Assembly (NCBI GenBank): GCA_016709545.1
Contig: JADJMO010000008.1
Coordinates: forward strand, 372,001-436,000
DNA length: 64,000 nt
DNA from: Myxococcales bacterium
Lineage (GTDB): Bacteria; Myxococcota_A; Polyangia; Polyangiales; JADJMO01
Direction: 5' to 3'
Position 1 is the stretch's first letter; every line of letters begins with the position of its first letter. A program made the position numbers and the translations under genes. The notes under the pieces were generated by a model. The model was not told the origin of the DNA. It made no database searches and worked only from the letters and a program-made list of their open reading frames with translations. Below are positions 36,822 through 45,053 of the stretch, one piece after another.

Positions 36822-37832
36822 ATGAGCGTGCGCCTGGTCTGGGAGGGGCGCGACGACGCGCCGCTCGCCAGCGAGGGCGCGCTCGTCCACGTGGAGGGCG
36901 AGGGCCCGCACGAGGTCGTCGAGGGGCCGAACCTACCGGCCCTCCGCGCGCTGCTCGCGACCGGCCGCACCTACGGGCTCGCCTACCTCGACCCGCCCTA
37001 CTCGAGCGCCGCCGACTACGCGCACACCGACGGGCGCGCGGCCTACAGCGACAAGTGGAGCGACCGCGACGCCTACCTCACCGCGCTGTTCCCCTGCCTG
37101 CGCCTCGTGCACGCCCTCCTCGCCCCGCACGGGACGATCTGGGTGCAGGTCGACCACCGCGCGAGCGGGCTCGTGCAGCCGCTGCTCGACGAGATCTTCG
37201 GCGCCCAGCGCCTGCGCAACGTCATCGCGTGGCGCCGCGCGCCGCCGCTCGGGCGGCAGGTGCAGAGCGGGCAGTTCCCGCGCAACCTCGATCTCCTGTT
37301 CGCGTACGCGAAGAGCGACAAGCCGCGCTGGCACCCGGTGTGGGGCCTCCTGCCGTTCGACAAGAAGAAGGCGCGCCTCGACCCGACCAATGGCCGCTAC
37401 TTCACCACCGCGCCGCGCGGCGACTACACCGACGAGAGCGTCGCGCGCCTCGAGGCCGAGGGCCGCATCCACCGCACCGAGAGCGGCAAGGTCTACGTGA
37501 AGTACTGGCTCGAGCAGGGCGAGGACGGTCAGCTCTACAAGCCGAAGGCGGTCGACGCGGTGTGGGACGATGTCGCGCCGCTGCGCCACGCCTCGCCGAA
37601 GGAGCGCACCGGGTACCCGACGCAGAAGCCCGAGCCGCTGCTCGCGCGGATCGTCGAGTCCACCAGCGACCCGGGCGACGCGGTGCTCGATCCCTATGCG
37701 GGCTCGGGCACCACGGGCGTGGTCGCGGCGCGCCTGGGACGCCCGTTCACGCTCGTCGATCAGAGCCCCGCCGCGCTCGACACGATGCGCGCCCGGTTGC
37801 GCGATCTGCCCGTGCGCTGGCTGCGGACCTGA
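36822..37832 (+). CDS. DNA adenine/cytosine-N4 methyltransferase (orphan, DPPY type)
   Basis: A 336-residue amino-methyltransferase. Motif IV is LAYLDPPYSSA at about residue 55, followed by GTIWVQVDHRASG and a target-recognition region; motif I is late, DPYAGSGTTGVVAAR near residue 285, so the order is beta-class. TGYPTQKPEPLLARIV precedes it, as in type III/Mod-like and site-specific enzymes. It has no restriction endonuclease, specificity or helicase gene beside it, so it is an orphan methylase, possibly regulatory. It begins 6 bases after the GT39 gene and is followed 23 bases later by the L,D-transpeptidase gene. Confidence 0.9.
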   Translation: MSVRLVWEGRDDAPLASEGALVHVEGEGPHEVVEGPNLPALRALLATGRTYGLAYLDPPYSSAADYAHTDGRAAYSDKWSDRDAYLTALFPCLRLVHALLAPHGTIWVQVDHRASGLVQPLLDEIFGAQRLRNVIAWRRAPPLGRQVQSGQFPRNLDLLFAYAKSDKPRWHPVWGLLPFDKKKARLDPTNGRYFTTAPRGDYTDESVARLEAEGRIHRTESGKVYVKYWLEQGEDGQLYKPKAVDAVWDDVAPLRHASPKERTGYPTQKPEPLLARIVESTSDPGDAVLDPYAGSGTTGVVAARLGRPFTLVDQSPAALDTMRARLRDLPVRWLRT

Positions 37833-37855
37833 CCCGATCGGGCGAGAGCGCTACG

Positions 37856-39106
37856 ATGGCCCGGATGCAGAAACGGCTCTGGCTCCTCGGGCTCCTCGCC
37901 GCGCCGCTCGCGCGCGACGCCGTCGGCAAGCCGATGTGGGTCGACCCGGGCGAGGTGCCGTTCCCCGACGGCGTGCAGAGCGCGGAGATCCTCCGCGAGG
38001 ACGAGGCCCTCGTCGCCTCGCCGGGCGGCACGCGCCGCGCGCTGATCGCCGCCGGGGTGCGCCTGCCGATCCTCGGGGCCGTGCGCGGTCCTGGGTGCCT
38101 GTCGCGCTGGCTCCTGGTCGGGCCGCTCGCGTACATCTGCTCGGACAAGGTGAAGCTCTCGATCGACCCGCCGGGGGTCTCCGAGACCATCCACCCGCAG
38201 CCGGCCGATGGACTGCCGTTCCGCTACTACTTCGTCGGCGCGAACGGCGGCGAGGCCTATGCCAAGCTCTCCGACGCCGACGACGAGACCGTGGCCGAGC
38301 AGCTCGAGAAGGGCTGGGGCATCGCAGGCGTCAAAGAGGTCTCGCACGGCGGCAAGACGTTCGTGCTCACCCGCAAGGGCCGCTACGTGCCGCGCGCGCA
38401 GGTCGGTGGCGTGGCGGCGTACGCGTTCCACGGCGAGCCGCTCGAGGGCAAGCTCGGCGTGGGCTGGGTGCTGCCGGACAAGGCCAACGTGGTCGCCGAC
38501 ACCAAGGGCGGCGCGAAGGTCGTCGGCGCGCGCACGCGTCTACAGCTCGTGTCGGTGCTCGAGAGCAAGAGCACCGGCAAGGACACGTGGCACCGGATCG
38601 GCGACGGTCAGTGGATGCGCGCGATCGATCTGCGCGTGCCCACGGCCGCGTCGGCGCCGAGCGAGGTGCCCAAGGGCGCGCGCTGGATCGACATCGAGCT
38701 CCAGCAGCAGACCCTCGTCGCGTACGACGGCGAGCGACCGTGGTTCGCCACCGTCGTGTCCACGGGCAAGGTGGGCACGCCCACCCCCAAGGGCGTGTTC
38801 CCCATCTGGGTCAAGCTGCGCTCGTCGACGATGTCGAACGCCGACGACGCCCAGACCACGACCGAGGACGGCACCCCCTACTCCATCGAGGAGGTGCCCT
38901 GGGTGCAGTACTTCTCGAAGGGCATCGCCCTCCACGGGGCGTTCTGGCACCGGAAGTTCGGCTTTCCGCACAGCCACGGGTGCGTGAACCTGGCCCCGCT
39001 CGACGCCATGCGGCTCTTCGACTGGACCCTCCCGAGGCTTCCCCGGGGCTGGGACGCGGCCTTCCCGACCCCGGCGGAGCCCGCCACGTGGGTCCGGGTA
39101 CGCTGA
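37856..39106 (+). CDS. L,D-transpeptidase (YkuD) of the envelope
   Basis: A 416-residue protein. The N-terminal MQKRLWLLGLLAAPLARDAVG is a signal sequence; a second ATG three codons downstream is equally plausible. The C-terminal YkuD domain (about 280-400) carries IDIELQQQTLVAY, TPTPKGVFPIW, ALHGAFWH and the catalytic SHGCVNLAP with the active Cys. The enzyme forms 3-3 peptidoglycan cross-links or attaches proteins to murein. The middle region has SH3-like repeats. A paralogue lies at 55806-57581, sharing the unusual VPWVQYF segment ahead of the active site. Confidence 0.92.
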   Translation: MARMQKRLWLLGLLAAPLARDAVGKPMWVDPGEVPFPDGVQSAEILREDEALVASPGGTRRALIAAGVRLPILGAVRGPGCLSRWLLVGPLAYICSDKVKLSIDPPGVSETIHPQPADGLPFRYYFVGANGGEAYAKLSDADDETVAEQLEKGWGIAGVKEVSHGGKTFVLTRKGRYVPRAQVGGVAAYAFHGEPLEGKLGVGWVLPDKANVVADTKGGAKVVGARTRLQLVSVLESKSTGKDTWHRIGDGQWMRAIDLRVPTAASAPSEVPKGARWIDIELQQQTLVAYDGERPWFATVVSTGKVGTPTPKGVFPIWVKLRSSTMSNADDAQTTTEDGTPYSIEEVPWVQYFSKGIALHGAFWHRKFGFPHSHGCVNLAPLDAMRLFDWTLPRLPRGWDAAFPTPAEPATWVRVR

Positions 39107-39210
39107 AAGAGGGGTCTTCGCGGCGGGGTGGCAGGATGTGCTTCCCAAGAGCGGGTGCTTTCGTGCAACATCACCGTTGCGCACCCCACTGCCTGACACG
39201 AGGAGGGACC

Positions 39211-39447
39211 GTGGCGGACAACGAGTCGAAGGGCCGGATCAGCTTGACGGATGCACGATCGGACAAGCGCAAGCAGAGCCTCTACTTCCCAGAGGAGATG
39301 CTGCAAGAAATCAAGGACGAGGCGGCCCGCTTGGACCGCTCTCTCTCCTGGGTCGTCCAGCGCGCGTGGAAGATCGCGCGCCTGGAGATCCGCAAGCTGC
39401 CCAGCGTCAACGAGGTCGCGGGCGGCGAAGACGACGACGAGGAGTGA
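39211..39447 (+). CDS. Small ribbon-helix-helix-like protein (TIGR04563-like)
   Basis: A 78-residue protein. The GTG start is set by an AGGAGG ribosome site five bases ahead. SDKRKQSLYFPEEMLQEIKD followed by EAARLDRSLSWVVQRAWK has the strand-helix-helix pattern of MetJ/Arc-type DNA-binding proteins and matches a small family I recall as TIGR04563 in myxobacteria. The tail is acidic (GGEDDDEE). Probably a dimeric transcriptional regulator; targets unknown. A terminator-like hairpin follows. Confidence 0.75.
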   Translation: MADNESKGRISLTDARSDKRKQSLYFPEEMLQEIKDEAARLDRSLSWVVQRAWKIARLEIRKLPSVNEVAGGEDDDEE

Positions 39448-39454
39448 GCTCCTC

Positions 39455-39483
39455 CAGGTCCCGGCTCGACGAGCTGGGACCTG
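39455..39483 (+). terminator. Hairpin after the small RHH-like gene
   Basis: A 14-bp inverted repeat (left arm 39455-39468, right arm 39470-39483, one G-T wobble) starts 8 bases after the stop codon and is followed by TTGT rather than a true T run. It is suitable for termination or 3-prime end protection. Tandem copies of gtcgacggagggtcgt follow up to about 39530. Confidence 0.5.
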
Positions 39484-39529
39484 TTGTCGACGGAGGGTCG
39501 TGGGTCGTCGACGGAGGGTCGTCGACGGC

Positions 39530-39781
39530 TCAGCCCGCCACGCCGAAGGCGCGCGTCGCGAACGCCACCAGGTGGCGCGCCATCCAGGGCGCTGCGACCG
39601 CCGTGGCCACGACGACCGCGATCATCTTCGGCAGGTGGCCGATGGCTGCGTCCTGGAGGCTCGTCGCCGACTGGAACGCGGAGGTCACCAGACCCACGAG
39701 GGCCACGGCGGCGACCACGGGCAAGCTCAGCGCCGTGGCGAGCAGCAAGGCTTCTCGGGCGAGCGAGAAGGCCGCGTCCAT
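39530..39781 (-). CDS. Orphan SctS/FliQ-family export-apparatus protein
   Basis: An 83-residue protein with two membrane helices. The sequence fits the FliQ/SctS family throughout: LAREALLLATALSLPVVAAV for helix 1, the polar loop SATSLQDAAIGHLPKMIAV, then helix 2 ending APWMARHLVAFA. In type III secretion and flagellar export, this subunit packs around the FliP/SctR pore. Start at MDAAF was chosen because the family begins there; it lies one base after the lipoprotein stop. No other type III or flagellar gene is visible in the window, so it is either part of a scattered system or a relic. Confidence 0.82.
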   Translation of the reverse strand: MDAAFSLAREALLLATALSLPVVAAVALVGLVTSAFQSATSLQDAAIGHLPKMIAVVVATAVAAPWMARHLVAFATRAFGVAG

Positions 39782-39782
39782 C

Positions 39783-40169
39783 TCAGCCGCCGTCGGCCGC
39801 GTCGGTGCCGGCTTCGGTCGCCGCCTCGGCACCCGAGTCACCCGAGTCGGTGGCACCCGAGTCGGTCGCCGTCTCCCCGGCGTCGGTCGCGTCCGCGTCG
39901 GTCGCGTCCGTCGTCGTGCCGGTATCGGTCGGCGTCTCGGCCGCGCCGTCGGTCGTGCCCGTGTCGGAGACCGAGCTCAGGCAGTTCAGGTCGCTCGGCT
40001 CGCAGCAGACCGTGCCGCTGCACTTGAGGTTGTCTTCGCAGTCGCCGCCGAGCCCGCCTGCGGGGGTGTTCTTGATGTCACAGCGCTCGCCGACGCCTTG
40101 CTTGCCGCACCCGATCACCGAGCAGCCGAGGAGGGCGACGAAAGACAGTGCAGAGAGGACCCGACGCAT
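39783..40169 (-). CDS. Small Cys-containing lipoprotein with D/T/G-rich tail
   Basis: A 128-residue lipoprotein with signal MRRVLSALSFVALLGCSVIG and a lipobox ending VIGC (an earlier LLGC is also possible). Eight further cysteines are clustered at residues 30-65 (GERCDIK, GGDCEDNLKCSGTVCCEP, NCLSS), followed by about 60 residues of T/D/G/A repeats. Such tails typify myxobacterial surface lipoproteins. No known domain. It is the upstream partner of the SctS-like gene, one base apart. Confidence 0.75.
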   Translation of the reverse strand: MRRVLSALSFVALLGCSVIGCGKQGVGERCDIKNTPAGGLGGDCEDNLKCSGTVCCEPSDLNCLSSVSDTGTTDGAAETPTDTGTTTDATDADATDAGETATDSGATDSGDSGAEAATEAGTDAADGG

Positions 40170-40202
40170 GGGCGGGGCCTTACCACGGCCGGGGCGTGCG
40201 AA

Positions 40203-41466
40203 CTAGACGGTGATCCGCGCGCCCTTCGGCACGACCGTGATGCCGCCCTCGGTGACCACGAAGCCGCGCGCGAGGTCGGCGGCGCGGTCGAAGCCCACCT
40301 TGAGGTTCGCGGGGAGCGTGACGTCCTTGTCGACGACGCACTTCTTGAGCTTCACGTGCCGGCCGACGTGGACCCCCTCGAACACGACGCACTCCTCGAT
40401 CTCGGAGTAGGAGTTCACGCGCACGCGCGGGCTCAGCACCGAGCGATGGATGCGACCACCGGAGATGATGCAGCCGTTGCTGACGAGCGAGTCGGTCGCG
40501 ACGCCGGTACGGCCCGCCTCTTCGCGGTGGACGAACTTGGCCGGCGGATCGTGGGAGATGCCGGTGCGGATGGGCCAGCGGTTGTTGTAGAAGTTGAACT
40601 GCGGCTGCACCGCGACGAGGTCCATCTGGGCCTCCCAGTAGGCTTCCACCGTGCCCACGTCGCGCCAGTAGCCGCGCTCGCGCTCGCCCTCGCCGGGCAC
40701 GCGGTTCTCGGCGAAGTCGTAGCAGAACACCCCGCGGCCGCTCGCCACCATGTAGGGCAGCACGTCGCGACCGAAGTCGTGCTTGGTCTCGTCGTCGGGG
40801 ATCTTCGCGTCGCGCGCGATCTCGTCGACGAGCGCCTGGCGATTGAAGATGTAGTTGCCCATGGAGGCGAGGCAGAAGCCGGGCTTGCCGGGCATCTCCG
40901 GCGGGTCCTTCACCTTCTCGTGGAAGGCCATCACGCGACCCTCGGCGTCGACCTCGAGCACCCCGAAGTCGAAGGCCTCGGCCTTGGGGACGGGGATGGC
41001 GGCGATGGTCACGTCGGCGTCGAGCGCCACGTGGGTGTCGATCATCTGCCGGACGTCCATCTTGTAGACGTGGTCGCCGCCGAAGATGGCGACGATGTCC
41101 GGGTTGTCGTCGTCGATGACGTGCTTGCACTGGAAGACGGCGTCGGCGGAGCCCTTGTACCAGGTGGCGCCCGTGCGCTGCTGCGCGGGCATCGGCTCGA
41201 TGTAGTCGTCGGTCATCGCGGCCAGGCGCCACGCGCGCGATGTGCTCCTCGAGCGACGCCGACTTGTACTGGGTCAGCACCTTGATGCGGGTGAGCCCGC
41301 TGTTGACGAAGTTGGAGAGGACGATGTCGATGATCCGGTAGCGGCCGCCGAAGGGCACCGCCGGCTTGGCGCGCTCGGCGGTGAGCGGGAACAACCGCTT
41401 CCCCTCACCGCCAGCGAGGATCATGGAGAGGACGTGGGGCTCACCGAGGACCGGGACGCGCTGCAC
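40203..41466 (-). pseudogene. glgC: Glucose-1-phosphate adenylyltransferase, one frameshift
   Basis: Encodes the ADP-glucose pyrophosphorylase that supplies glycogen synthesis. The GTG-started N-terminus reads MILAGGEGKRLFPLTAERAKPAVPFGG, then IIDIVLSNFVNSG and TQYKSASLEEHIAR. At about 41235 the frame breaks in a GCGCGCG run, where two bases appear to be missing; restored, it would read HIARAWRLAAM and continue as MTDDYIEPMPAQQ, GTADA-like GSADAVFQ, FGGDHVYKMD and GYWRDVGTVEAYWEAQMDL to the stop. Every later motif is intact, so the gene is likely functional in the organism. About 420 residues when repaired, the normal length. Confidence 0.88.
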
Positions 41467-41478
41467 GCGACGAGGATA

Positions 41479-42219
41479 TCAGTTCTCGGGCGCGCCGCGC
41501 GGCCAGCCGTCAGGGATCTGTGCACGTGAGACGCGCTTCTCGAACACCGCGGCAAAATGTTCCTCCGCGGCGGTCGCCAGCGCAGGAAGGGGCGCAGGTT
41601 TCGCGCCGAGGGCCGCGAGCGACGTGACGCCGCGGTCGCGGATCCCGCACGGGACGATGGCGTCGAAGGCCCCGAGCTCCGTGGTCACGTTGAGCGCGAA
41701 GCCGTGCATGGTGACCCAGCGCGAGAGGCGGACGCCGATGGCGCCGACCTTTGCCGGGCGCACGGCCTGCTCCTCGCCCGGCCAGTTCTTCGGGTCGGCG
41801 AGGTCGACCCAGACGCCGATGTGATCGGGGGGCGCGCCCGCGCCGGCAGCGAACCCGTGCTGCTTCACTAGCCGAATCATCACCTCGGCGAGGTCGCGCA
41901 CGTAGCGACGCACATCTTGCCGACCGGGCTCGAGCTGGAAGATGGGGTAGGCCACGAGCTGCCCCGGCCCGTGGTAGGTGACGTCGCCGCCGCGGCCGGT
42001 CTCGTGGAGATCGAGGCCGATCTCGGCGCGGCGCTGCTCGTCGACGAGCACGTGCTCGAGCTTGGCCCCCCGGCCGAGGGTGACCACCGGCGCGTGCTCG
42101 AGGAGCAGCAGCGTGTCGCCGATGTTCCCCTCGATCCGCGCCTGCAGCAGCTCTTCCTGGAGCGCGTGGGCCTCGGCGTAGCGAACCCGTCCGAGCCAGT
42201 AGGACGTGACCTCGGCCAT
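41479..42219 (-). CDS. lipB: Octanoyltransferase LipB
   Basis: A 246-residue enzyme that moves octanoate from acyl carrier protein to lipoyl domains of 2-oxoacid dehydrogenases and GcvH. Motifs: LLLEHAPVVTLGRG, then GRGGDVTYHGPGQLVAYPI, GVW, KVGAIGVRLSRWVTMHGFALNV with the conserved Lys, and FDAIVPCGIRD with the catalytic Cys. A 20-residue insert around DPKNWPGEEQAVRPA is unusual but occurs near a surface loop. It is upstream of glgC on the same strand with 12 bases between. A lipoate-ligase-like gene lies separately at 17741-18724. Confidence 0.95.
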   Translation of the reverse strand: MAEVTSYWLGRVRYAEAHALQEELLQARIEGNIGDTLLLLEHAPVVTLGRGAKLEHVLVDEQRRAEIGLDLHETGRGGDVTYHGPGQLVAYPIFQLEPGRQDVRRYVRDLAEVMIRLVKQHGFAAGAGAPPDHIGVWVDLADPKNWPGEEQAVRPAKVGAIGVRLSRWVTMHGFALNVTTELGAFDAIVPCGIRDRGVTSLAALGAKPAPLPALATAAEEHFAAVFEKRVSRAQIPDGWPRGAPEN

Positions 42220-42265
42220 GACGTCGGATCTAGGCCGACGGGAGCCGTCCGGCTAGGTTCCGTCG

Positions 42266-43090
42266 ATGGATCCCAAGGGCCGCACCTACCTCGTCACCGG
42301 CGCGAACATCGGCATCGGCCGCGTCACCGCGGAGAAGCTCGCGGCGCGGGGAGGCCGCGTGTTCCTCGCGTGCCGCTCCGAGGACAAGGCGCGGCCGGTG
42401 ATCGACGGCATCCGCGCGGCGGGTGGGTTCGCCGAGTTCCTGCCGATCTCGCTCGACGACCTCGGCTCGGTGCGCGCGTGCGCGAAGCTGTTCCTCGAGC
42501 GGGACGAGCCGCTGCACGTGCTGATCAACAACGCGGGCCTCGCCGGCCAGCGCGGGCTCACCAAGGACGGGTTCGAGCTCGCCTTCGGGGTCAACCACGT
42601 CGGGCCGTTCCTGCTCACCCAGCTCCTCTTGCCCAAGCTCGAGGGCGAGAAGGACGCGCGCATCGTCAACGTGGCGAGCAAGTCGCACTACCGCGCCAAG
42701 ACCATCGACTGGGACGCCGTGCGCCGGCCCACCGCGAACCTGACCGCGCTCCCGGAGTACGAGGCCAGCAAGCTCGCCAACGTGCTGTTCACCAAGGAGC
42801 TGTCGCGGCGGCTCGGCGGCAAGGTGCGCGCGTTCTCGCTCCACCCCGGCGTCGTCGCCACCAACATCTGGAGCGGCGCGGTCCCGTGGGGGATTCGCCA
42901 CGCGATCAAGCTGTTCATGAAGACCGAGGAGCAGGGCGCCGAGACCACCCTGCACTGCGCGACGAGCTCCGACGTGAAGGACGGCGCCTACTACGACGAC
43001 TGCAAGGAGCGCCGCCCGAGCCGCGCCGCCGACGACGAGGCCCTGGCCAAGGAGCTGTGGCGGCGGTCGGAGGCCTGGGTCGCGGCCTGA
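42266..43090 (+). CDS. Short-chain dehydrogenase, retinol-dehydrogenase-like
   Basis: A 274-residue extended SDR. The cofactor site is TGANIGIGRVTAEKLAARGG with LACRSEDKA after strand 2, indicating NADPH preference as in retinol/light-dependent protochlorophyllide reductase-like SDRs. NNAGLAG, VNHVGPFLL, NVASKSH and YEASKLANVLF supply the Asn, Ser, Tyr and Lys of the active site. The substrate is unknown. It diverges from lipB with about 45 bases between. Confidence 0.9.
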   Translation: MDPKGRTYLVTGANIGIGRVTAEKLAARGGRVFLACRSEDKARPVIDGIRAAGGFAEFLPISLDDLGSVRACAKLFLERDEPLHVLINNAGLAGQRGLTKDGFELAFGVNHVGPFLLTQLLLPKLEGEKDARIVNVASKSHYRAKTIDWDAVRRPTANLTALPEYEASKLANVLFTKELSRRLGGKVRAFSLHPGVVATNIWSGAVPWGIRHAIKLFMKTEEQGAETTLHCATSSDVKDGAYYDDCKERRPSRAADDEALAKELWRRSEAWVAA

Positions 43091-43140
43091 GTCGTCTTCG
43101 GCAGTCGAGTCGCGTCGCTTCTCCAGCAAGAGTCTCGGGC

Positions 43141-43328
43141 CCCCGGGCTGAAGCCCGGGGCACCGACTGCACCGCAAGCCCGGGGCATCGACCCCGGGCT
43201 TCACGCCCTGCAGGGCTGGCTGGCGGTGTCGCTGCAGAAGCCAGTCTCGCCAGATCGTCGTGACGTCGAGCCCGGGGTTCATGCCCCGGGCTTCTGCTGC
43301 TGTCGGTGCCCCGTGCTTCAGCACGGGG
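43141..43328. repeat. Cluster of four REP-like GC palindromes
   Basis: Four perfect hairpins share the core CCCCGGGCT/AGCCCGGGG or a variant: 43141-43160 (loop GA), 43176-43201 (loop CATCGA), 43269-43292 (loop TTCATG) and 43309-43328 (CCCCGTGCT, loop TC). The outer units are flanked by CGGGGCACCGAC and its reverse complement GTCGGTGCCCCG, giving a nested inverted arrangement. They fill the gap between two convergent genes, the typical setting of REP/BIME elements. Confidence 0.85.
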
Positions 43329-43344
43329 GAGCCCTCGTCGCCGC

Positions 43345-45031
43345 CTAGCGCTCCACCACCGCCGGAGCAGCGGCGCCGCTCGGCAGGAGCCGGTAGGCGT
43401 GCACGCCCGCCGTGGTCGCCAGCAAGAGGATCGCGTGCCCTTTGCCGGGCAAGAGCCGGAAGTCCTTGAGCGTGGACGGCGCCGCGCCGTTCTCGTCACG
43501 GAGGTCGTCGAACACGAGGGTGTCCACGCCGCCGGCGAACTCCTCGGCGCGCGCGATGCGCAGGCGCAGGCCGCCCTGGTCGCCCGCGCGGTAGACCACG
43601 CCGAGCTTGCCGCCCATCTCGAGCGCCTGCACGTGCTTCACGTTCGACGGCGCGATGGGGAGCTCGTTCTTCATCGCCGCGCGCAGGTCGATGCGCCAGG
43701 GCTCGCACTTGGTCACGGTGCAGTGCCACGCGGTGACCGTGGGCCCGTCGAAGTCGACGACGCGGGTGACGTAGGCGTCGGACGCGGTGCACGAGAGCGT
43801 ACCGCCCGCGCCCGCGACCGTGCGCGGCGGGAACCAGCGGCCGTCGAGGTGGAAGGCGATCGATTCGCTCCCGCTCCCGACGACGCGCATCACGGTGGCG
43901 CTCCCCGACCGGCACGCCGAGTGGCGCGGGTTGGTCTCGGAGAGGCCGCTGAACGGCACCACGCGGCCCACCTCGGTGTCCTCGGGCTTGCCGTCGACGA
44001 GCTTGCGCGTGAAGAGCGCGTGCCCGAGCTCGGGGTCGAAGCGCTCGATGAACAGATCGCCCCACGCGTAGGCGACGCCCATGCGGTGCACGCGGTCGTC
44101 CTTGCGGGTGGCGACGACCTCGTCCTTGCCCTTCTGCACGAGGTGGACGGCCTCGCCTTTCTCGTCCCAATTCACGGTCGAGAGCGCGCCGTCGACGGCG
44201 ACGTGCGCGCCGACCAGCGAGAGTGTGCCGAGCGACTCGCCGGTGTCGGCGCGGAAGATGCCGCGATCGCCGTGGAGGCCGCCGGCGAACAGCACGGGCG
44301 GGGCGCCCTCGTCAGCGCTGCCGAACGGGTGCGCGCCGGCCGGCACCTTCGCGTTCGACGCCTTGCACACGAGCCTCTGCGCGGTCGAGGCGCACACGAT
44401 CGGCGCCGCGCTGCCCTCTCCCTCGACGGTGAACACGAGGGTGTCGCCGCGCATGGGCGCCACCTGCACGTTGGCGAGGCGCGCGCCGGTGCCGCTGATG
44501 CGCGTCTCCTTGGGGAGCTCGTGCGCCGCGAACACCGCCGCGGCCTTGGGCGGCGCGGGGCCGTCGCTCCCGACGCCGGACAGGCCGAGCGCGAGGCCCT
44601 CGCCGAACACCTTGCCGATCGGGCCCGCGACGGCCTCGGCGCCCGCGCTGCCGTGGAGCTCCTTGAGCATCGCCTCGATGGCGGTGCGGAGGTTCTCGGT
44701 CTTGGGCAGCACGGAGGCGCCGTCGAGCAGGGTCTTCTGCAGCGCGCGCGCGGGCTCCTCGCAGCGCGCCGGCCAGGCTCGCCGCGTCGGTCTGCGGCTT
44801 GCCGATGACGGCGAGCTGCAGCGCGCGCGCCCGCGCGGTGGCGTCGGCGGCGCTCGTCGGCGCGGAGCCGAGGAGGCACCGGGTCGACTTGCCCCACGCG
44901 GCGTCGATCGCCGCGCGCTTGGCCTTCGCGTCCTGCCGGGCGAGGAACACGGCCCCGCCCACGGCCACTGCGCCGAGGACGAGCACGGCGGCGACGACCT
45001 TGGCCTTGCCACTCTTCGGTTGCGGATCCAT
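43345..45031 (-). pseudogene. Membrane-anchored unknown protein, one frameshift
   Basis: The N-terminus MDPQPKSGKAKVVAAVLVLGA leads into a single membrane anchor (about 10-30), so the rest is extracytoplasmic. After about 90 residues the frame breaks near 44760 in a GCGCGC run; the next frame resumes with CEEPARALQKTLLDG and runs about 460 residues to the stop at 43345. That portion looks beta-rich and propeller-like (for example LLFAGGLHG, IFRADTGESLGTLSLVGAH, ALSTVNWDEKGEAVHLV), with paired cysteines. I know no family for it. Codon use is normal. It lies 22 bases downstream of the HelD-like gene and may share its transcript. Confidence 0.7.
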
Positions 45032-45053
45032 CGAGAATTCCCCCTCGCGCGGC

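Noticed and set aside
33174..36911. A 1245-codon frame antisense to the GT39 gene
   Set aside because: Low-complexity Arg/His/Glu/Ala product; the plus strand has clear membrane and catalytic motifs.
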